DNA of 64,000 nucleotides from Pinus tabuliformis (lineage: Eukaryota > Streptophyta > Pinopsida > Pinales > Pinaceae), in the NCBI GenBank assembly GCA_031772625.1, contig CM062816.1:1665645385-1665709384 (forward strand), read 5' to 3'. The translations under genes and the position numbers were made by a program. The first letter of the stretch is position 1. Every line of letters starts with the position of its first letter. Shown one piece after another: positions 10,216 to 22,509 of this stretch. Under the pieces are notes generated by a model, which saw only the letters and a list, made by a program, of their open reading frames with translations, searched no databases and had not been told where the DNA came from.

Positions 10216-11120
10216 CGATTTCTAGTCTTGAAGGCTAGAGTAAGGATCCCTCCTCATCTGCTTCCTAGTGTAGGTAAAGGATCCCTCAATAATTTAGACA
10301 TATGAATAGATCCCTTGGGAGTTCATGTTATGCTCTACACCCCACCCAAGGGTCAATACAAATTATAATTTTTTCTCCATTTCCTATGTGCCAAGAAATT
10401 CCACCCTCAATAACCCTGAAGGATTCCACTATAGGTTTCCAGAATATTGAGGCATTTGGAACACTCTTTTCCATCCTTCACTCCCACTCCTCAATTGAGA
10501 GTAGGTAGATGCATTTTATTTTGACCACTGATGTCCATAGGTTTTCCACAGAGATTATGTACCACCTAGATTTAGCTAGAATAGAACTAGAAAAAACAAG
10601 ATTATTCTTAATCCCCCAACCTCCCCAAGCTTTTGGTAAAGCTATATTTTCCCATGCCACCCAGGGGAGAGCTCCTTCTTGCATTTCTCCTGCCCTTTGG
10701 GAATTCATGTGAGGGCTATCAAATATACAAGAATTTCCAGTAGGACTAATTCAATCAGTACCATCCTCCTAGGTCTCGAGATCCATTTAAAACTCCAATG
10801 TTTAATACATTTTTCAATCTTTGCAAAGATTCACTTCCATTCATGTTTTTATAGGAGTCATATTTTAGGTGGAACCCTAAGTATTTGAGACTATCCTTCA
10901 TAAGTTTTGCTTCGAATGGAAGGAAATACTATGCCCTGTTGATTTATTCCTATGATAAACCTTCATTTACCAAAGTGGAATTTTTCTCATTTATACACAT
11001 ACTAATAGCTTCTAGGAATGAGTTGACAGTCTCTTTCAACTGCTAAAGTTCCCTTATGTACCCATCATTGAACAAGAGAATATCATCTACAAACAGGAGA
11101 TGCATTATGAATATGTTTTT
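10216..11120 (-). pseudogene. LINE-B reverse transcriptase, C-terminal part
   Basis: At the far end (10980-11120) the minus strand reads HLLFVDDILLFND, the catalytic YxDD box (here FVDD) of LINE reverse transcriptase, followed by a helix with LKETVNSFLEA. Further on, at 10478-10708, it reads LPWVAWENIALPKAWGGWGI and LAKSRWYI, the conserved block after the RT thumb of plant LINEs. Stops are present between these blocks. Confidence 0.8.
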
Positions 11121-12576
11121 TGTAACACCCTTCCCTTGTGTGCTAAATTATTGTAAACCTAAGCTGAGTTAAAGTTAGGTGTGATATCCTCCCTTTTGTG
11201 TTAAATGATTGTAAACCTAAGCTGAGGAAAGCTAGGTGTGATACCCTCCTTTATGGGTTAAACTATTCTAAACCTAAGTTGAGGAAAGCTAGGTGACATG
11301 TAATATGAAAAGAAAATGTGCTATTACATAAATTAATAAAATAAATCACTTGGAGGTTGGAGCACCAAGAGAGAGGATATTTTTGCCAAATCCCATTGAG
11401 GAATGGGATAAACATGAATCATTCATGATAAAGCTTCTAGATGTGATTCTAGATAAGCTTGGATGGATTGGAGATCTATCAGATGGATGGGAGATAAAGA
11501 TCCATTAGACATAAAAGCTTTGCAAGAGATAAAGGCATGCTTTTATGAGGAAAAACCTTGTGCAAGATAAAGACAAGCTTTTATGAAAAATACCTAGGAA
11601 AATGGAAAAGTCCATAAAATCGGGATGTTGCTAATGGAAACTAAATCATGAAAGAGGGTATTAAATACCCAATGCATTGATCAATTGAGGACAGTTGATC
11701 CTTGTCAAGAAATTTGGCTCGGGGGGAGTCCAAGGTGATTCATGGTTGGGTGGTGGTGCTCCTCCATCCAAGTGATTGTTTTACATGGATTCACATGCCT
11801 AGAATCTTTTGTATGTCAGTGTCTTACATTTCATGTGATTGTTTTATTTTATTCAGTATTGGATATGTTGCCCCGGCTTGTTTTATGTGTTAGTATGATG
11901 CTATCTATATTTATGTTATGGATTCTATTCTTATGCCTTTCAATGAGTAGGATATCAAATGAATCTAATGGATATCTTCATTGTGTTAGTGAAGAGTCCT
12001 TTAATGTTATATAAAGCCTCTTTTTAACATGGAAAATAGTGGTAGATGCTTGCAAATCATTATCATATAACGTAAGTAAAGGAATAGTCTATGATGGTTA
12101 GATTATCTATTGTATAGATAGTCAATGAGTCTAGATTGTATTTTGTGTGTTTCTTAGAACTTATCTTATTATGGAACCAATGGAATCTTACTATGCATGT
12201 GGTTAACTAATTGAATAGATTTTATATAGTTTATGCATGCATATGGTAATTAGGCATGAGATATAGATGCATGCAGAACCGTTAGGAGGTAAGTTCTATA
12301 TAATCCAATAGACGAGGATTTCATTACCATGCATGTCACTAGAGGTTTGAGGACTGCATGTTATAGCTCCTTCTTCCTTCCAACTATAGTTGTGTTATAG
12401 AAATCATTCGATGAAGATAAGATGATGTGTCTATGGTATAAAGCTCCTTCCTAAAGGTGACATAGCAATTTGACTAGGGGAAAGGAACATCGAACCTTAA
12501 CTATGTCTAAGAAAATTTAAATTTCTTTTAGGGGATTTGGGCTTATTTTCCCAATAGGCCATGGAGGTTCGTTACA
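11121..12576 (+). repeat. W 5' LTR
   Basis: A 1456 base repeat starting TGTAACACCC and ending GTTACA. Near its start are three short tandem copies (about 11125-11295) of a unit containing TAAACCTAAGCTGAG and AGCTAGGTGTGATA. It matches 22510-23968 along its length with frequent single-base differences, suggesting an old insertion. Confidence 0.85.
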
Positions 12577-12578
12577 AA

Positions 12579-12590
12579 TGGTATCAGAGC
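12579..12590 (+). other. W primer binding site (initiator tRNA-Met)
   Basis: TGGTATCAGAGC is the standard plant retrotransposon site complementary to the 3' end of initiator tRNA-Met. It begins two bases after the LTR. A small inverted repeat (CAAGTT/AACTTG, about 12594-12608) follows directly. Confidence 0.9.
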
Positions 12591-13120
12591 ATCAAGTTCA
12601 AAACTTGTGGCCTATGGGCCAATATACCTCCATAGGCTATGGACAAGTTTAAGCCTGAACTTGGCCTCACTACCACAAACTTTGCAAAGGGGTTATGGTA
12701 TAAGTGTTAAATCTGGACTCCTTAAGATTTAATCTAAATATTAAAAATGTTAATTCCATATGCACAGTTATGGTTTCATACAATATTTATGTCTGTCATA
12801 AAAACGAATTCGTTAGGAAGGGACAACATAAATATATAGGTGGAACTGCTAAAGGGTTAAAAAAACCTATAAGGTAAAGTTAAGATTTAAATATGGGAAT
12901 ATATTGAGTTTACGAGTCCTTAAAAACAAAAAAATCAACACCCTCCCATATGTAAATTATAGATCGATATATTACGGATGTACATGTATGCATGATGGTA
13001 TATATATGGTCTAAAAGTAGATAATCATAAACATCATAAGGATGATGAAAGCACTAACAATTGAATGGTAAAGTAATGTCATATGAATCTGCACTACTAA
13101 AGTAATGTCATATGAATCTG
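12591..13120 (+). other. W leader, non-coding
   Basis: No gene is seen. A 21 base direct repeat (TAAAGTAATGTCATATGAATC) occurs at about 13071 and again at about 13101, just before the V fragment begins, and may mark the rearranged junction. Confidence 0.5.
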
Positions 13121-13329
13121 ACTTGGCGAGGAAGGAAAAATCATATTGGAACCTAGAGAAGTCACAAAAACAAGAACCTGAAAGCTACGAAATCATTCAA
13201 TTTCAGAGTATCTCATCAAGTGGAAGAACTTACCTACAGAAGATTCCACATGGGAGGACAATAATTTTATACAGAAGCATAAAGAACTACTTAAGCATTG
13301 AGGACAACACTTTTTGAATGAGAGGGGCA
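13121..13329 (+). pseudogene. V chromodomain fragment upstream of the LTR
   Basis: In the frame matching 15975-16160 this reads GKIILEPREV, ISEYLIKWKNLPTEDSTWED and FIQKHKELLK, a chromodomain of the chromovirus integrase tail, with one stop. The fragment ends in a purine-rich tract (GAGAGGGGCA) directly against the LTR at 13330. Confidence 0.7.
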
Positions 13330-13632
13330 TGTTAGGTCCCTATACTAATAGTGTAACCCCTTATTGTTATTAGTACAACCCCCTTATTATATCGTTGTGC
13401 CATGTAGTCCCCATATTATTATTATTATTGTGCCCTTACATTATTATTCTTATGTCAGCTCTGATTATATTATGACCCCTTAGACTCCTATATATAGGAA
13501 CAAGGCCTTGTCATTTGTATCATCTAAGAATTGTTCATTTGTGTAATGTAAAGGAGGTTACCCCCTTGAAGAGGCTTATTTCTAAGGTGTTGATCTATAT
13601 TTTCTATCTTTTTGTGAATTGATTTCATATCA
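13330..13632 (+). repeat. V LTR (left)
   Basis: A 303 base repeat beginning TGTTAGGTCCC and ending TCATATCA. It matches the right LTR except for a 29 base gap in the GCCC/TTATTATT region and scattered substitutions. TATATATAGG at about 13489-13498 is a plausible TATA element. Confidence 0.75.
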
Positions 13633-13634
13633 TT

Positions 13635-13646
13635 TCGTATCAGAGC
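13635..13646 (+). other. V primer binding site (initiator tRNA-Met, one mismatch)
   Basis: TCGTATCAGAGC lies two bases after the LTR and differs at one base from the usual TGGTATCAGAGC. Confidence 0.7.
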
Positions 13647-14145
13647 TTTGGATTCTAGGGTTTCGCTACTTCAAACAGGTCATCGTGGCATTTTCTTTAT
13701 AACTTTTTTTCTGCAATGTTTCAGAAGTGAAAAGAACAACCCATTTTATACAAAATTGTGTTGGGCATCCGATCCAAATTTCAGATCTTTTCTCGCTAAA
13801 TTTTTGGAGATATGATCTGAGGAAGTTAGAGCTTAGGCAAGCTCCAAAATTTCATCTAAAACTGGTCATCGTGGAATTTTCTCTATGCCATTTTTGCTAC
13901 AAATTTTCAGAAGCTAAAAAAAAAAACCCATTTGAGAAAAAATCAGTCTAAACCTCGAGTCTAAATTTTTTATCTTGGATCACTATATTTTAGGATATAT
14001 GATCTGAGTAAGTTAGGGTTTTTGTAGACTCCCGAATTACATATTAAATAGGTGACCTTGGGAAAATCATCACAACTTTCTCTCTAAGCATTAGATTGAA
14101 ATTTCGTAAGAAGTTACAGTAAGAGGACAGACTGTAGTTGTTTGT

Positions 14146-15060
14146 GTGTATTTTTCAAATCCGAAGCTCAAAATAGTGACACATGGCACTTCATACGAGT
14201 TCACTATTCTGAAAAGGTATATAATCAGGTCATCTTGGGAGATTGTGCATAACTATTTCTTGGAGAATACAATTTTGATCAGACTGGTGGCACTTGAAGG
14301 AGGAAACAGAGGGCTACTACAGATTGCAATTTTAGAACTGGAAGATCCAAAATTACAGAGTTACAGTAGTTTCAATATTGAGCTCCTAAAATCAAGAAAA
14401 GGCAATATGAGGAAGTTTGATGGCAAGGATCCGGTAAATTGGATACTACAAATGGATCAATATTTTGATATACATGAGGTTCAACTGTTACAAAAGGTAC
14501 GTATTTCATCTTCATATTTAGAACTGGATCAATTTTTATGGTATAAAGGGATTTTTTCTCGTAAACCACTTGTTACGTGGTCAATTTTCATGGAGGAAAT
14601 GATAGCATATTATGAGGATACAAAGAGAAACACCTTCTTTAGCAAATTTATAAATCTCAAACAAAAGTGTTCAATGATAGAGCACACTGAGGACTTTAAA
14701 AAATTGAATATAAGAGAAAATGATATTCCAGAGAGGTAGAGGATTGATGTCTCCATAGGGACTTTAAAGGATAACATTCAACATGAGGTTCGTCTTTGGG
14801 AACCTGATTCACTGGAGAAGGCATTCAGGTTGCCAAGAAAAGTGGAAAGCAAAATTATAGCAACAAGGAATTCTACCCCTCACAACTATAAACATGGAAG
14901 TGTTGTTTCTCCTAGCCTTCCACAATCTACAAGGGTGACACCACAACAATTGGAAGAAAAAAGAGCAAAAGGACTTTGTTACAATTGTGATAACAAATAC
15001 ATTAAAGGTCATAAGTGTACTGAGAAGAAATTATTTTACATTGATTGTGAAGAGGAGTAA
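14146..15060 (+). pseudogene. V gag remnant
   Basis: An open piece of 197 codons (14146-14739) holds the gag core: FDGKDPVNWILQMDQYFDIHEV, the usual retrotransposon gag start. It continues with FLWYKGIF, then a long helix ending near FKKLNI. After a stop at about 14737 the same protein resumes at 14830-15060, with a basic linker and a zinc-knuckle-like segment GLCYNCDNKYIKGHKC (a CCHC spacing with extra residues). It is decayed. It lies in the correct position after the LTR and primer site. Confidence 0.7.
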
Positions 15061-15120
15061 GAAAAGGACCAAGAAACATCAAAAGAAGAGGATATACACC
15101 TAGAACCAACTCCAGAGAAA

Positions 15121-15456
15121 GAAGAAATGAATCGGACCATATATTGTAAAGAATTGGAAAGAATTACCACTCCTCAAACTGTCAAGATAGAAGGACATAT
15201 CAAGAAGAAAAGGGTTCAAGAAGTGAAAGATCAAATCGAGAAAGAAGAAATGAATCCAACCATATCTTTTAATGCATTGGCCGAAATTACTACTCCTCAA
15301 ATTATCAAGATAGAAGGACATATGAAGAAGAAAAATGTTCAAGAAGTGAAAGACCACATCGAGCATCAAGAAATGAATCTGACCATATCTTGTAATGCAT
15401 TGGAAGAAATTACCACTCCTCAAACTCTCAAGATAAAAAGACATATCAAGAAGTGA
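15121..15456 (+). repeat. three in-frame tandem repeats of 123 bp (41 codons) in V
   Basis: Units start at 15121, 15244 and 15367, each beginning with a variant of GAAGAAATGAATC. All stay in the same open frame (15127-15456). The encoded unit is highly charged and contains ITTPQxxKIEGHxKKK. The third unit is incomplete. The repeats occupy the spacer after the gag zinc knuckle, where protease and RT would normally follow. Confidence 0.9.
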
Positions 15457-15540
15457 AAGATCACATCAAGCACCAACAACAAGTTCTCCAACTTTTAAAG
15501 GATAACGCCACTTTGGTACAGAATTGAATGAAACAACAGG

Positions 15541-15945
15541 AAAATCAACATCACAATGAAAGAAGTTTTGATGTATGTGATTGGGTAATTTTACAAGTAC
15601 ATCTCAAGCAAGCTATTTATGAGAAGAACATGTTGGAAATACTACATGCACTTAAGAAATGGTGACCTTACCTAATGGGAAGACACTTCAAGGTAAACAT
15701 GGATCATGATAGTCTTAAATACTTTTTAGAACAAAGATTATCTTTAGAAGAATAGAATAAATGGTTCACAAATATTTGGGTTATGACTTTGAAATCATCT
15801 ACAAAAAAGGGAATAAAAATGTTGTTGCATATGCACTCTCAAGAAAGGATGAAGATGTGGAATCATTGCTTTCAGCTATTTCTATTATCCAACCAGATTG
15901 GATAAACGAAGCAAGAGATGAATGGAAGAAGGATGAAGAAGTTTG
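15541..15945 (+). pseudogene. V scrambled pol: integrase C-terminal motif joined to RNase H
   Basis: One frame reads ERSFDVCDWVILQVHLKQ, which resembles the C-terminal motif of gypsy integrases (FxVGDWVxLRLQPYKQ). It runs directly into AIYEKNMLEILHALKKW, GRHFKVNMDHDSLKYFLEQ and LGYDFEIIYKKGNKNV, which are RNase H. In a normal chromovirus, RNase H precedes integrase. The order here is inverted with no visible gap, so this is a recombined copy. Two in-frame stops are present. Confidence 0.7.
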
Positions 15946-16182
15946 AAAAGTTACAGAAGATCCCAATTCAAGCAATATTCCCAGAACTTGAAGAGGAAGG
16001 AAAAATCATATTGGAACCTGGAGCAGTCACGAAAACAAGAACCCGAAAGCTACAAAATCAATCAATTTCAGAGTATCCCATCAAGTGGAAGAACTTATCT
16101 ACTGAAGACTCCACATGGGAGGACAAGAATTTTATATAGAAGCATGAAGAACTACTCAAGAGTTGAGGAAAACACTTTTTGA
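15946..16182 (+). pseudogene. V chromodomain and 3' coding end
   Basis: The frame 15918-16139 reads FPELEEEGKIILEPGAV, ISEYPIKWKNLSTEDSTWED and KNFI, a chromodomain with the aromatic and WKxL positions of chromoviruses. It is joined almost directly to the N-terminal edge of integrase, so the integrase core is deleted. Confidence 0.75.
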
Positions 16183-16194
16183 AGGAGAGGGGCA
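16182..16194 (+). other. V polypurine tract
   Basis: GAAGGAGAGGGGCA-type purine run directly before the TGTTAG start of the right LTR. A matching run precedes the left LTR at 13329. Confidence 0.65.
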
Positions 16195-16526
16195 TGTTAG
16201 GTCCCTTTACTACTAGTGTAACCCCTTATTGTTATCAGTACAACCCCTTATTATATCTTTGTGCCCATGTAGTCCCCATATTGTTATTATTATGCCCCAT
16301 AGAAGCCCACTATTGTTATTGTTGTGCCCTTACATTATCATTGTTATGTCGGCTTTGATTATATTATGACCCCTTAGACTCCTATATATAGAAAAGAGGT
16401 CTTGTCATTTGTATCATCTAAGAATTGTTCATTTGTGTAATGTAAAGGAGGTTGTCCCCTCGAAGAGGCTTATTTCTAAGGCCTTGATCTATATTTTCTA
16501 TCTTTTTTTGAGCTGGTTTCATAACA
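16195..16526 (+). repeat. V LTR (right)
   Basis: A 332 base repeat beginning TGTTAGGTCCC and ending CATAACA. It is longer than the left LTR by 29 bases. TATATATAG at about 16383-16391 corresponds to the TATA-like site in the left copy. Confidence 0.75.
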
Positions 16527-19500
16527 ATTTGTATTGCAAATTGCATGTCAAGATCAATGGAATAGTTCACCTAATCCTTAGTGGAACCTTCCTTGAACAT
16601 ATGTCATTTGACTCTATATTATAATACGTTGGGTATATGTTTTAAATGAAGATATGATTCAAGATGTGTCTTCATCACAAAGCCAATGTAGGCTACTAGA
16701 AAACCTAATTTATGTGATAACAATCCTAATACAAATTTGTCTTACAGCACTAGTATTAGCACATATAAGTGTATATATGTTATACTTCGCATATTGCAGA
16801 GCAGTGATTTACTTGGTTGTAGGGAGCATCTACTGGGTGAGAATCCTGAGCTCTTTGTGTTTATAAAGAGAGGATAGTGTAGATTGCAAGTCTAATATCG
16901 CCATCAAGAACATAATAGGGAGAAATCTAGCCAACCTTCAATAATTTCTGAGAAGCCATGTTCACTGGCACCCGTTTTCTCTAACCGAAAACATGCAATA
17001 AGATCTTCTTCACTTTGTTTGAATTGTCGCAGGTGATAACCATGTTCAAAAGATGGTGCAGTGACAAGGATCACCATGAACAAGATTCGGTTGAGAAACA
17101 AACAAAGGTAAACAAGGAATATCAGTTATCATTAAGGTTGGAATCATGAGGGATTTGAGGTGAAATTCACGGACTTTATGTGCAGGAGCTATGATAAAAG
17201 TCAACATAAGAGTTTATAATCCACAAATAATATATTCTATCAACATTAGCGTATGAAATCAGGGCTGCTATTGGGCCCATGTCTGGCCATAGTTGTTGTT
17301 TTGTTCAGATTCATGCCTATGACGATATTTGAAAGTGGTGACTCTTAGTTAAAATCTGGTTAACTAAACATGGGCAATATTGATGCCAATAGATGTTTAG
17401 ATCAAGAAATAGAAGAGGCATTGATTGGTGGGGATATCAACTCGGTATGTAGCATGGATAAGAAGCTCCTCAATGGAAGAATGATCACCCTCCCATCCTT
17501 CCACATGACTCGATTCTTGTTACATAAGTCATGATCCTTTATTTCCTCCCGCACTAGTGGAGAAAGCAACATTTTCTTTGATTTCCATTGGAAGGCATGA
17601 ACGCCAGCTTGGATGATTATAAACTATGTTCTTTGGGTAAAGTAACCACACACACTGGATTAAAGGAGAAATGGTCACAGCACTGTGGTTTCCTCTGTTC
17701 GCTTCTGCTTTATCGTAGGTATGCGAGTGGCCACCAAGCCAACAATATGTTTTCTATCGAAATATTGAAGAAAATCTAGTTTTTCCATTATGGTTAGTTA
17801 CAGGAAGTAAGTTAGGATAATGATTATCCTCACCCTTAGTTAGAGTAAATTATCTTATCCCTACAATACACATAGATAGGGAAAGAAAAGCCGACTTTTT
17901 GGCTTGTGAATATAGCAATGTTATCCATAAAAAGCTGGTAAAAGAAGAATGTGTCATGGTGTGATAGTAATATAGTATAAGATTGTTATTTCTATTTTTT
18001 AAGCAGAATATCACCATGTTCGAGCAAAACCAAATGATGGGCTGCTTTCCCAGCAACATTTTTAACATTGTTCCTTTCATTAGATAGGGTACCTATCTGG
18101 TGGCGATAAGATGACGATTATATGTGGATAAAGATGACCATACATCATATCTTATTTCGGAGTCATGAATGGATAAGAGTGGGAAAGGAAAATTCAAATC
18201 CATATAGACAATAGTGTGGTAACACTCCTATGTGTTAGAGTAATGCATAAATAAGTTAGCTCAGTTTGGAACGAGCTATCTCGACCTCAAGCTGTGAGAG
18301 TCGAGCCTAAGTGAGGCCATAAGTAAGAGAATTCTTACCTTTGACTGTAAATATGAAATATAGAGGATCATGCAATTGGTCATGTGGAGGTAAAAATGGT
18401 GTGAATATCCTTCCTTTGAGGTTCATTCATTATTATAAATATGTATCGTCATTGTTAAAATATCAAAACTACAACATACATTTTAACAATATTCATATTC
18501 AACATATATTGTAAGATTTCATTTTTCTCCAACCATTAATAGGTGAATTCCAATGATTTATCCAAGCCAGAAAAATGAGGATTGAGGCATGGTGCAAGGA
18601 AATTTCCAGTGATGGATTTCAATGAACGATTAGAGTAATGAATGCCAAACAGCATGCATGGAGGAAAACACTATGGCGGTAATTTTTGATCTGCATATTA
18701 TATGTTAAAATCATGTTTAGATCACTAGAAGCAGTTAAAAAGATCAAGTAAATATCATGCTAGGAATTGAAATTTGGCATTGCAGAACTACGTATCTTTT
18801 CTAGTTTAGACTGGCATGACTGGGGGAAGAGATTAAGAAAAAATATGAAAAAAATTTTGCGTAATGAGAGTGGAGCATTTTTTTTCTTAGTATCTAATTC
18901 TAAATGTGAGTTTTCCATGATAGGAAAAAATCCATACCATAAATTCTATTACAAGGAGATCTAACATCACAAATGTGATGTCTGTAACCATTTTGGATGT
19001 AGCGAGTAGTGGAAATGAAAAAAAAAATGTTTTTAAAAATCTAGAAGCCAAAACCAGGAGTCACGTATCTTGATTCATGTTTAGAATTCCACTTTAAATT
19101 ATGCGGACATGAAATACAATAGCTAATAAAATTTGATTTCTTACTTTTGAAATCCCCCACAGTAAATTTTTTGATGCATTTAAAATTGTGGTTTTTATAT
19201 AAGAATGACTAGATAGTCACCTAATGCTGTAATGAAATTGATTGTTTCAATGCATTCAGATATTGTTCTAATTTACACAAACCATATAAGATACTTGGGT
19301 ATCTATAGTTCAATGATCAGTATCGTGAGATAAGATTTTTGATCTTTTAATATTCTACTACAAACAAAATCTATGGGCCAAGGTCCTTGAATGCAATAAA
19401 AAAAAAATCAAACTCATGCATTTATTAGCCTATCTTGACATCCATGAGCATACATATGCATTGAGAGCATTAGATTAAAGAATGGAAACTTGGGAGAGTG

Positions 19501-22490
19501 TTGATATTTTTTCCATGTAAATGGTGAAGCATAGAAAGATGGCACTATTAATATATAGCGTAGGACATATTTTTAATGTGATAACATTAAATGTGTTTAG
19601 GTTCGCATTGAGTTTATTCCTTAGTGTAAAAATTAGAGGCATTGGAGTGAAAACACTGCATTATTTTCTTAATATCAAATAGTGCATTCATTCTCTAATA
19701 GAGAAACATTGGCATTTGGGGTTTTATGCTCTAATTCATTGCAATGTTTATTCATTGCTACATGGTTTATTTAAGTTCATTAAGGCAGTAAAATGGTTTG
19801 ATATGTTGGTCAGAAAGATTGGAGAAATATACAAACTCATTGTTTTACTATTCTCCTATATAATTAATGCAAGCTCTTTCAGACGTGGTAGAGGTTAAAT
19901 TACGAAATAAGATTTTCAAATGGCAGTAACGAATGATGTATGGATCTATTATAACCTGAATGTAATTATAACCTATTCATGTTATATGAAGTATAGGAGC
20001 ATTGATTTCATCAAGTGATATTCATAGTTGTGGCAATTATGGAGAAATTCATATTAGGAAATGAAATTTTATCCATGAAAAGAAACAAAAAGTGATATAA
20101 TTCATATTTATGAGAGTTAGTGGACTTAATAAAATTGTTTGTCAACGATGTGGGTTCTTTTAGTCCATTTTTAAATAATAATGCATGCAGTAAAGCATAT
20201 TGGCAAGTGTGGCTTGCATTTAAGACATGGACATTGCTTGGTTTCTTTTACGATAAATCTTCTACCAAAATTAAGCAATTAAACATTATTAGCATGTGTG
20301 AATTATTAGTTAATTATGATAATCCACAATTAGATGAAAACTATGAGAAATTCTCATATTTTAAACAATAGATTAATTACACCTTGAAAGGGTTACAGTC
20401 ATATTGGAGGATTAACTGAGTAGTTATTAATTTCTACTGCTATATGAAAATTCTTATAACTAACTCATTAAGGCCTACTTAACTATCTTCCATAATAAAC
20501 AAATGGCGAAAAAGGAAGATGCTATATTGGGAAGATAAATGCCATAGAATATTATACTTGTGGTGAGAGAGATGTGATGATGGTATGATAATCATTCACT
20601 CTCAAAATGTTTTATAGCATAATAAACTGTGGATACAGTGCAATTAACAAGGTAACTGGTTAATAATTACTATCATGTCAAAGGTTATGCACAAATTGTA
20701 GTCCACTACTATGTTTTTATCATAACATCTAATGTAAATATGGTTATCGAAGAGGTCTTACCTTGTTAGGTACTGACCATGAGCCTCTATAATAAGTATG
20801 GCCTATTGGTAAGATATGGTTAGTAGATGGTTTTTGAATGTGTTATGTATTAAGAGATGGTTATCTCAAGATGTTTATTGAGAAATATTGTGAGCATTTT
20901 AAACATTGATGTAATTGACATATATCATCAGTTGGCATCAATAGAGGAAGTCCATGTTGCATCATTGTTTTATTATTGCATGATACATATAGTCATGCAT
21001 TTTCATGGATTGTTTGGTGTATTGTTATCATAAGCCTAGTTAAGGGGTCACCAAGATAAATTTGTTGTGGAAAGAATCATGCTAAAATCTACACATAATA
21101 ATGAGGCATATTGATTTTCCATGTAAACACATGGGTGTACAATATTATAGCCTTATAGCAATATTGTAGTTGTCATTTGATTGGTGAAAGATTTCAAGCA
21201 TCAATGGCATGAAAGAGTCTTGAGTTTAATGGATTGTTGGAATTATCTTGCAACCCATGATGAATTCCTGTATTGGTCTTGGTTTGTTGGGAAAATTACA
21301 TAGAAATCATTGTACAACAACCTTAAAGATGTGGCTATTCCAATACCTATAAAAGGGGAGTAATCTGCAAAATAAAAGAACATGATTGACATACTAAAGT
21401 ATTGATCCAACAATTATTAAACTATGAGTTAATAGTCTACTTAAGATGAAAATATGCATGAATACATACTATATTACTAATATTGTGTTACAATCACATG
21501 AAATCTGAAAATGATTTACACTTGAGAAAACTTTCTCTGATTACATAAATGAACCATGCTCATACAAATTCCTTTTCAAATGAGTAGAGTTGTTTTAATT
21601 GCTAGAAAAAAGATAAAATAATGTTTGGTGATACTAAAATGGAAGGAAAATATGTGGACAAAGATTTTGTCATGCAGGTGATACCATGGGAATGGTATGA
21701 TGGGCTATAACATAGATGGTACTATGTACAACAGTACATACGGTACCTGTATGACTACATATGTTGCATGTTTGAAATATGATATGTATATCAGTGTGTA
21801 TAATATACATTGTGTGCAGGTATGCCTGAAGACATTGGGTAGATGTCTGGCGAGACAACCAACTAGTTGGTTGCACAGAAGATGCAAAGTAAGAAGTGGT
21901 TCAAGGATAAGTAACCATGGTTAAGTTTGGCATACATACATATATGACAAATATATATATTTCTATGTGAACTAATTTGTTATGCTGTTGCAGACATATT
22001 GAATTGGAAAATATGCTAACAGATGTGTTATATGTAGAGAAACTGCAAGAAGAAGGTGTTAAAAAAAGAACAAAAAGGCTTTGAAGAATGCTAGAAGTGG
22101 ACATGCACTCTTCAGATAAAATGAAAAATGAGAAATAGCTGCTTTAGTAATATTAAGTAACATATTATGATATGTATCATAGTTAAAATTTTGCATCTAT
22201 AAATTCTCATTAATGGTTTGAAAACAATATTACAGGTATCTATGAAAGGAGAACACTCATTGATACCGATGTAGCTATAGAAGAGGAGAACTCTTTGTGA
22301 CTAATTTATCTATGGAAGAGGAGCACTCTTTGTTAAAAATGTAGCTATGAAAGAGGGGTACTCCTTTTGACCTATGTACATCAGAAAAATTGCATCGAAT
22401 GGCAGAGCCATTGGAGTTATTGATTCAGAAACCAGCTACCTATGAATGAGGACATGATGTAATTATATAGCAAGGACAATGTAAAATTTA
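16527..22490 (+). other. W interior, non-coding
   Basis: About 6 kb of AT-rich sequence with no open frame longer than about 90 codons and no recognised domain on either strand. A-box-like and B-box-like motifs near 18257-18310 are too weak to call a SINE. Together with the intact LTR, primer and polypurine signals, this is why W is called non-autonomous. Confidence 0.7.
22225..22375 (+). repeat. three to four tandem units of about 43 bp in W
   Basis: Successive units share CTATGRAAGAGGAGNACTCTTTGT followed by a short AT-rich spacer. They lie 130-280 bases before the 3' LTR. Confidence 0.8.
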
Positions 22491-22505
22491 CGGGGGTGGG
22501 GGGGC
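22491..22505 (+). other. W polypurine tract
   Basis: CGGGGGTGGGGGGGC lies five bases before the 3' LTR, in the position of the plus-strand primer. It is unusually G-rich and interrupted by one T. Confidence 0.7.
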
Positions 22506-22509
22506 AGTA

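Larger units (their letters stand above)
8735..11120 (-). mobile_element. LINE-B, 3' half (antisense)
   Basis: On the minus strand this piece continues the LINE that is broken at 23969. It holds the catalytic FVDD box of RT, the post-RT region, the zf-RVT domain, RNase H and a 3' end near 8735. The break point is inside the RT frame: the right-hand part ends in IEVAT and this part resumes with KNIFIMHLLFVDD, as expected for an RT split by a later insertion (element W). Confidence 0.85.
13121..16526 (+). mobile_element. element V: rearranged small chromovirus derivative nested in W
   Basis: V consists of a fragment of 3' coding sequence (13121-13329), an LTR (13330-13632), a 2.56 kb interior and a second LTR (16195-16526). 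The 13121-13329 fragment repeats the 3' end of the interior (15975-16194), including a polypurine tract, so the array is the remains of body-LTR-body-LTR rather than one clean insertion. The interior keeps gag, part of RNase H and a chromodomain, but lacks protease, most of RT and the integrase core. A related 5' end lies at 63377-64000 and an LTR fragment at about 24565-24688. Confidence 0.75.

Noticed and set aside
13105..13317. 70-codon open frame as a protein
   Set aside because: It is the out-of-register frame of the chromodomain. The register matching other chromodomains is the one with WKNLPTEDSTWED.
18250..18330. second SINE or tRNA gene
   Set aside because: TTAGCTCAGTTTGG resembles an A box, but the B-box-like sequence is poor, there is no cloverleaf, no poly(A) and no flanking duplication.
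21690..21930. small protein-coding gene
   Set aside because: Short overlapping frames exist on both strands in a low-complexity TATG/GTAC stretch, without start context or homology.
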